Below are positions 59,373 through 64,000 of a stretch of DNA of 64,000 nucleotides, in pieces. Below the pieces are notes generated by a model. The model was not told where the DNA came from and made no database searches. It saw only the letters and a list, made by a program, of their open reading frames with translations. A program made the translations under genes and the position numbers. The stretch is from Coturnix japonica (Eukaryota > Chordata > Aves > Galliformes > Phasianidae): positions 14,911,830 to 14,975,829 of the forward strand of contig NC_029521.1 in the NCBI RefSeq assembly GCF_001577835.2, in the 5' to 3' direction. Numbering within the stretch: position 1 is the stretch's first letter; the number at the start of each line of letters is the position of its first letter.

Positions 59373-61079
59373 TGTTCATATTAATCCATCACTGAGTTGT
59401 ATCTTCTAGGATGAGGTACTTCAGATAACTTTGTCATTACCTGAAGCCACACTGCAAGTCATATTTACTCCCAGAGTTTATGCTGACAGCTTTCATAGCA
59501 GTGCGTGTTTGGAGGAGGAATCCCACTCTTCCTCTCCTCAGATTTCAGAAATACAGCAAAATGATCCAGGCCTCATCGTGTCATCAAGGTGAGCAAAGAG
59601 GGGCGTGTAACCCTCGGTGCAGCTGAAGGCACCGACTCGGGACGTGCTGTTCCTGCAGTTCCCTCTCTGACACAAGGATGGCGATGCTGTTCCAGCTCTT
59701 CCTTCAGCGGACGAAGAGCGCCGTGCTCGCATCACGGCTCTTTTTATAGCACCGCAGGGCGTGCTGATGGATGATTGCATACGTCAGGAGTCATTCTCTC
59801 AGCCAGTCTGTAGCTGTTGCTACGTCCGAAGCCTTGCATGCAGCTGCTGGAACAGCCCTACACACCCATGGTATGCAACCAGCGAAAGAACAAAATGTCT
59901 GCAGGAATTCAGTGTGGCCAGTTTCAGGGAGGCTTTTATTATGCCTATTAAAGACTGTATCAATGATTTGTAGGTGGTGATGCTTAGGGAACTTACCAGA
60001 TCCTGCTCAGGACACAGGGGCTTCTAATTCCAGCTCAGTCTCTCAGTGTGGATAAACTATCCCACTTTCACTTAATCCAGCCTTTCTCCACAGTCAAAGT
60101 CCCTACTTTTGCTTTTGCAAAGTCCCTACATAAGCTTTTGGAGGCAGTGAGCATCTCCCAGTGTGTGTTGTGTAGCACCTGGCAGACTTTTGCCTTTGTC
60201 TTAATAATCAACATCAAAGCCTTCATATAAATTAATTTACCTGAATGCTCCCTTGGCTGTATTGGCAACAGACCACAAGTGATAAGAAGTCATGGAGGAA
60301 ACCCTGTGCGCATGCCTGAGTGTATAAAACCACTTTCAGAGTTTGGTGTGACTGTAAGGTGTGACACCTGTGTTGTGAGCAGAGGTGACTACGCCCTCCA
60401 AGCACACCTCAAACACGATCTGTATTCCACCTGCAGTGCCTGCTAGAAGCTGTCTTCTATGTTTAAAGGAGCCATCTCCTGGGCTTGGATCCCAAAGGGC
60501 AATTGTTTGGCAGTTGTGTTGGTCCTCTGCAGAGAACAGCTCCTTAGGGAATGGGGCTCGTAGCTCACTGGTACTGGAGGATGAGCTGGTACCTTTTTTA
60601 TTAGTGGCTACAAGGGGATTCTTCCTGTACCTATCCAAAGAGGGAGCAAAACCCAATGGCTTGTGGAGAATGGGACTTCCAGTCCCTTACCTGTTTTTAG
60701 TTGTTCACTAGGAACATCACTGGAGGAAGAAGGTGCCGGTTCATAAAGGAAAAAATATCTTAGGCCAAAAAAAATAAAATCCTGTCAAAAGACATTTTTA
60801 ACTGTGGTTGGGGGCAGGGCAGGGAGGAAGATTGTCCTTTTGCTGTGAATTATACGAGAACCGTGGATACTCTTCCTGGTATTACAAGCACAAACTTGCC
60901 ATCTAACAAGGCAGAAAAGCAAACCCTTCTGCGCACCTCCCTTCCAATGGCATGTTTTCCAGCTTTGCTGGGCTGCAAGGAGCCAATCTGAGTGAAAGCC
61001 TATTTCCTCTGTGTGTTCCCTCTCTTGATCAGGATATCAGCCAGTCATCTAAAAGAGCTCATGTTTCTCACTGTGCTTC
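59373..61079. other. intergenic, no feature recognised
   Basis: Unique sequence between two CR1 pieces. Open frames up to about 108 codons (60336-60711) on both strands overlap each other and show no family resemblance. No RNA gene or repeat family recognised. Confidence 0.4.
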
Positions 61080-61330
61080 TCCAGATCAGCCTTGTGCCTT
61101 CTATGTCAATCTGCCTCAGCTGAGCCGACCCATGCCAACACTGTACAGAATCTTTTTGGTGTCACCAGGCAATCTGAAGCAACAGTGAAGCTCTGTTCCT
61201 CATCTGCCAGCCAGTTTCTAATCCAGGCCTTGCTATTTTTATACAGTCAGGATTTCTCCACTCCCTTAATAAATATTATTATGTGGCACTCTATCAAATA
61301 TCTGACCAAAGGAAGAGCAGTTTAAAATAA
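61080..61330 (-). mobile_element. possible ancient CR1-like fragment
   Basis: CAGCCAGTTTCTAATCCAGG, then ATGTGGCACTCTATCAAATA TCTGACCAAAGG, follow in order two phrases of CR1 ORF2 in antisense (agccagtttttaacccag and gtgggagacagtgtcaaaggccttactgaag). Divergence is high and the edges are guesses. Confidence 0.35.
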
Positions 61331-62814
61331 TTTCTGGCCATACTGGCACAGAAGACAGTCGACTAATCAAATTTCATCTTGTTCACTGGGCTGACTTGAA
61401 CAGCAAATCTCCTCTCAGATAAAAGTTCTGGGCATCAGGATTCTGCCAGCATTTCCACCAAACTAGCGCTCTCTTTCCCTTCTCTCTAACAGCAGTTGCA
61501 CTGATGATATAGAAGGGAAGAGTTCTGCAAAGTCCAGACGTGACCACCATCTTACCCACTCATGTCACAAAGAAAGGATTTCCTTCAGTGGCCCAAAAGA
61601 ACAGGAACATTCCCCACTGCCATGTTCTCTTGGCCCTGGCCCCAGTGTGTGCTCTGTGTTCTGATGAAGACCTGAGTGACCAGGAGACATTCCTGAGGCT
61701 TCATCTAAGCTGAGTTAAAGCACACAGGCAAAATGCAATAATATAATAATGAGAAAGTTGCCTCAAATATGTCATTTGTAACATCAGCTGAATTGTAATT
61801 TAGAGCTGTGCTCCCTCCCACTCAGCCTGGCTACCTTGAATGGACAAAGGCCAACATTTGCAGAGTACTCTAGTATGGTAGAAACTGTCTCTCAGGAAAT
61901 GGAGCCCTTCACAATATCTTTGGTAGGATTCCCAAAATCACCTTCAGACCTTCAGCATATGTAAACCCTGGAGTGGTTCCCCATGTGCTCTGTTCAGGGC
62001 TAAGATGATGGATCACTCTCGTGTTCAAACAGGCTAATAGATTGCTTTCAGACATCGTTTTGGGTTCAACTGCCCATCTTGGATAGCTTGTACCAAAACT
62101 AGCCCTGGCTTGTAATTTCTCTGCTGAGGAAAATTGGACTGGCCTTTCACAAGGAGGCAGGCTGAGCTTCAGCTGTGCCTCTTTCCCCCTTCCAGGTGTG
62201 GGGAATGAGGTGCTGGGAGATGAAGGGCAGCTGAGCAGTGAGGCTTTGCTATAAAATGGACCTGCTGGGTTAGGAGCCTCCAAAAGGTCTTCTGGGAGCT
62301 GAGCTGGGCATGAGAATATAGAGGTTACTGCTATGATGCATAGGGGAACAATAGGCTTACAGCAAGACTCTGAGTGCATATCTAGAGATTTAACCTCAGA
62401 TCTTTGATTGTGGTTAAAGCTTTGATTGTTGAAAGCTAGTAAGACAGCTGCTAGAGAGAAGAGGAAGTAGATGTATTTGGAAACTACCTTTTATGATTGG
62501 TACCACGTAAGGGAAGGGGAGCATAGCAATGCCCAGTTCTCAGGAAAGAAAACAATTATTCTGAGCAGAGAGTTACCTTCTGTAATTCTCCCTAGTTCCC
62601 AGCTGTTTTCTGCTTTGGAGGGACTGCAGGAGAAGCTCTTAAGGCAAGTAAGATTAGGAACCAGAAGCAATTCTGAAAGTCTAGTGCCTGAAGGTATTTC
62701 TGAAGTTCTAGAAAATTCTGCATTTGGGGGAAGAAGTGACTTTGCATCCCTGGTCTTATTTACAGTGAGGGTTTCTGGAATTCTCTCTTTTAATGTCAAT
62801 ATGGTAATTTGACC

Positions 62815-62937
62815 TACTATATCATAGATTGGCCTGAGTTGAGAAGGACTACAGTGATCATCTGTTTTCAACCCCCCTGCTATGTGCAGGGTCACCAATT
62901 ACTAGACCAGGCTGCCCAGAGTCAGTATGTCATACTT
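62815..62937 (-). mobile_element. CR1 LINE 3'-end fragment
   Basis: ATATCATAGATTGGCCTGAG, GATCATCTGTTTTCAACCCC and CTGCTATGTGCAGGGTCACC are the antisense of a known CR1 3' UTR type, continuing to GACCAGGCTGCCCAGAG. About 120 bp. Confidence 0.75.
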
Positions 62938-64000
62938 CTGTTTATTGCTGGGATACCATTAGTCTTTAAGCATGTGAGTTGATTCTGGGGATGTAGCTCC
63001 TATCAGAAATGCTTTTGAGTCCTCTCCCAGATGTATATGTGAACTTTGTTTCTAGGGTCTTTTGAGCAATTTAATGGTGGGTCTGTAGGCTCTACACCAG
63101 AGCAGCTCTGATGTGGGGTGTCTGGCTAAACCAGGATAATTCTCAGTTGGTGACCTCACAGATCTCAGGTTGGAGGGCAGAGCTTCAGCAGTGTTATCTG
63201 AGGAGCTGGAGGATAGGCCCTCTCTGTGATGAGGTTTGTCCTTGAGCTGCTATCTTGGTTAGGTGATTTTAGTCTTAGGGATATTTGTCTGCTGGCAGTG
63301 CCTGACCAGTTCATTTAACTTAGGTAACCCCTGTGCTTCTGTCATAGCAGAGTGTGGCTTATGCATCAATCAGCTGGTTTCCCTGTTGATTGGTATCATT
63401 CTTATCACCCATGAAGTTTACTGTTCTTTGGCTTCTGTGGTCAGCGAGAGATTCAGCAACTCTCTGGCCCCAGTGTTTGCAGACAAACAGAAAAGCTGGC
63501 ACTTGTGTTAGTGTGACCATGTCCCTGTGGTGGTTGGCAGGCTGTCCTGTTTGAGGTAGTTACAGATGTTTGATCTTCAAACAGTGTCCATAGGGAATCT
63601 TACTACATTTGAACAGCTCTCATCTCCTTTGATATCTGAAGAGCAGATATCACAGCTGAAAGGTTTCCAGTAGCTATATTTTCCCTGCTGTTTCATCACT
63701 GAGCAAACAAAGTAATGGCAAACTTTTATATTGCTTAATTTAAGTATTCTGATCTGAAGTTGATCTATTTTTTTTCCATCTGCAAAATGTTCTTATGTAA
63801 AAGCAGAGAATCAAGTTGACCTTTGGATACTTTGGAAACAACCAATTCCCCAAAACTCTGGGGATCTAGGCAGGTCCAATTACTCCTTTAGTATGTACAG
63901 CATAAACTGCTGTATAGGTATATAGCAAAAGGCTCGTGAAGATGGGGATTGTTCCTTTTGATTAAGGAACAAGAAGGAATGGCCCAAGGTTAACCTATAG
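62938..64000. other. right end of window, no feature recognised
   Basis: Unique, fairly AT-rich sequence to the last base. No exon, RNA gene or repeat family was identified. If gene order follows human, SCD would lie further right. Confidence 0.4.

Overview
The window is vertebrate nuclear DNA, most likely from a bird and probably a galliform such as chicken. Spliced host genes with GT-AG introns, CpG-island promoters and several truncated CR1 LINEs (the typical avian repeat) support this. Species and chromosome are inferred, not proven. Four host genes are recognised by protein similarity, in the order HIF1AN(-), NDUFB8(+), SEC31B(+), WNT8B(-). This is the order I recall, inverted, for human 10q24 (SCD, WNT8B, SEC31B, NDUFB8, HIF1AN, PAX2).

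Layout: 1-1639 holds the first two coding exons of HIF1AN on the minus strand; the rest of the gene lies to the left of the window. Its start codon is 188 bp from that of NDUFB8 (1828-4414, five coding exons, complete), so the two share a CpG-rich bidirectional promoter. NDUFB8 ends near 4.6 kb and a second CpG island at about 5.03-5.46 kb starts SEC31B. SEC31B has a non-coding first exon, a 3.8-kb first intron and 25 or 26 coding exons from 8943 to 35101, with a 3' UTR to about 36.67 kb. WNT8B is convergent with it: six coding exons on the minus strand from 51922 down to 41255, with a 6.2-kb first intron. From about 52.5 kb to the right end I find no gene, only CR1 pieces, a probable MIR fossil, simple repeats and unannotated unique sequence. 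In human the next gene on that side is SCD; none of its exons is visible here.

The genes do not form a pathway. HIF1AN is the oxygen-sensing asparaginyl hydroxylase, NDUFB8 an accessory subunit of mitochondrial complex I, SEC31B an outer COPII coat subunit, and WNT8B a secreted forebrain Wnt ligand. All reading frames rebuilt here stay open across every splice junction and give proteins close to family length (NDUFB8 191 aa, SEC31B 1205 or 1218 aa, WNT8B 355 aa).

I found no undescribed system, no CRISPR, no RNA gene and no clear retrovirus-like element. The observations most worth checking are a Trp-Thr in place of Trp-Asn in the SAR1-stimulating fragment of SEC31B, a candidate 39-nt in-frame microexon just before it, two possible WNT8B starts behind a U-rich, splice-acceptor-like leader, and a CpG-bearing non-coding block between SEC31B and WNT8B that may be regulatory.
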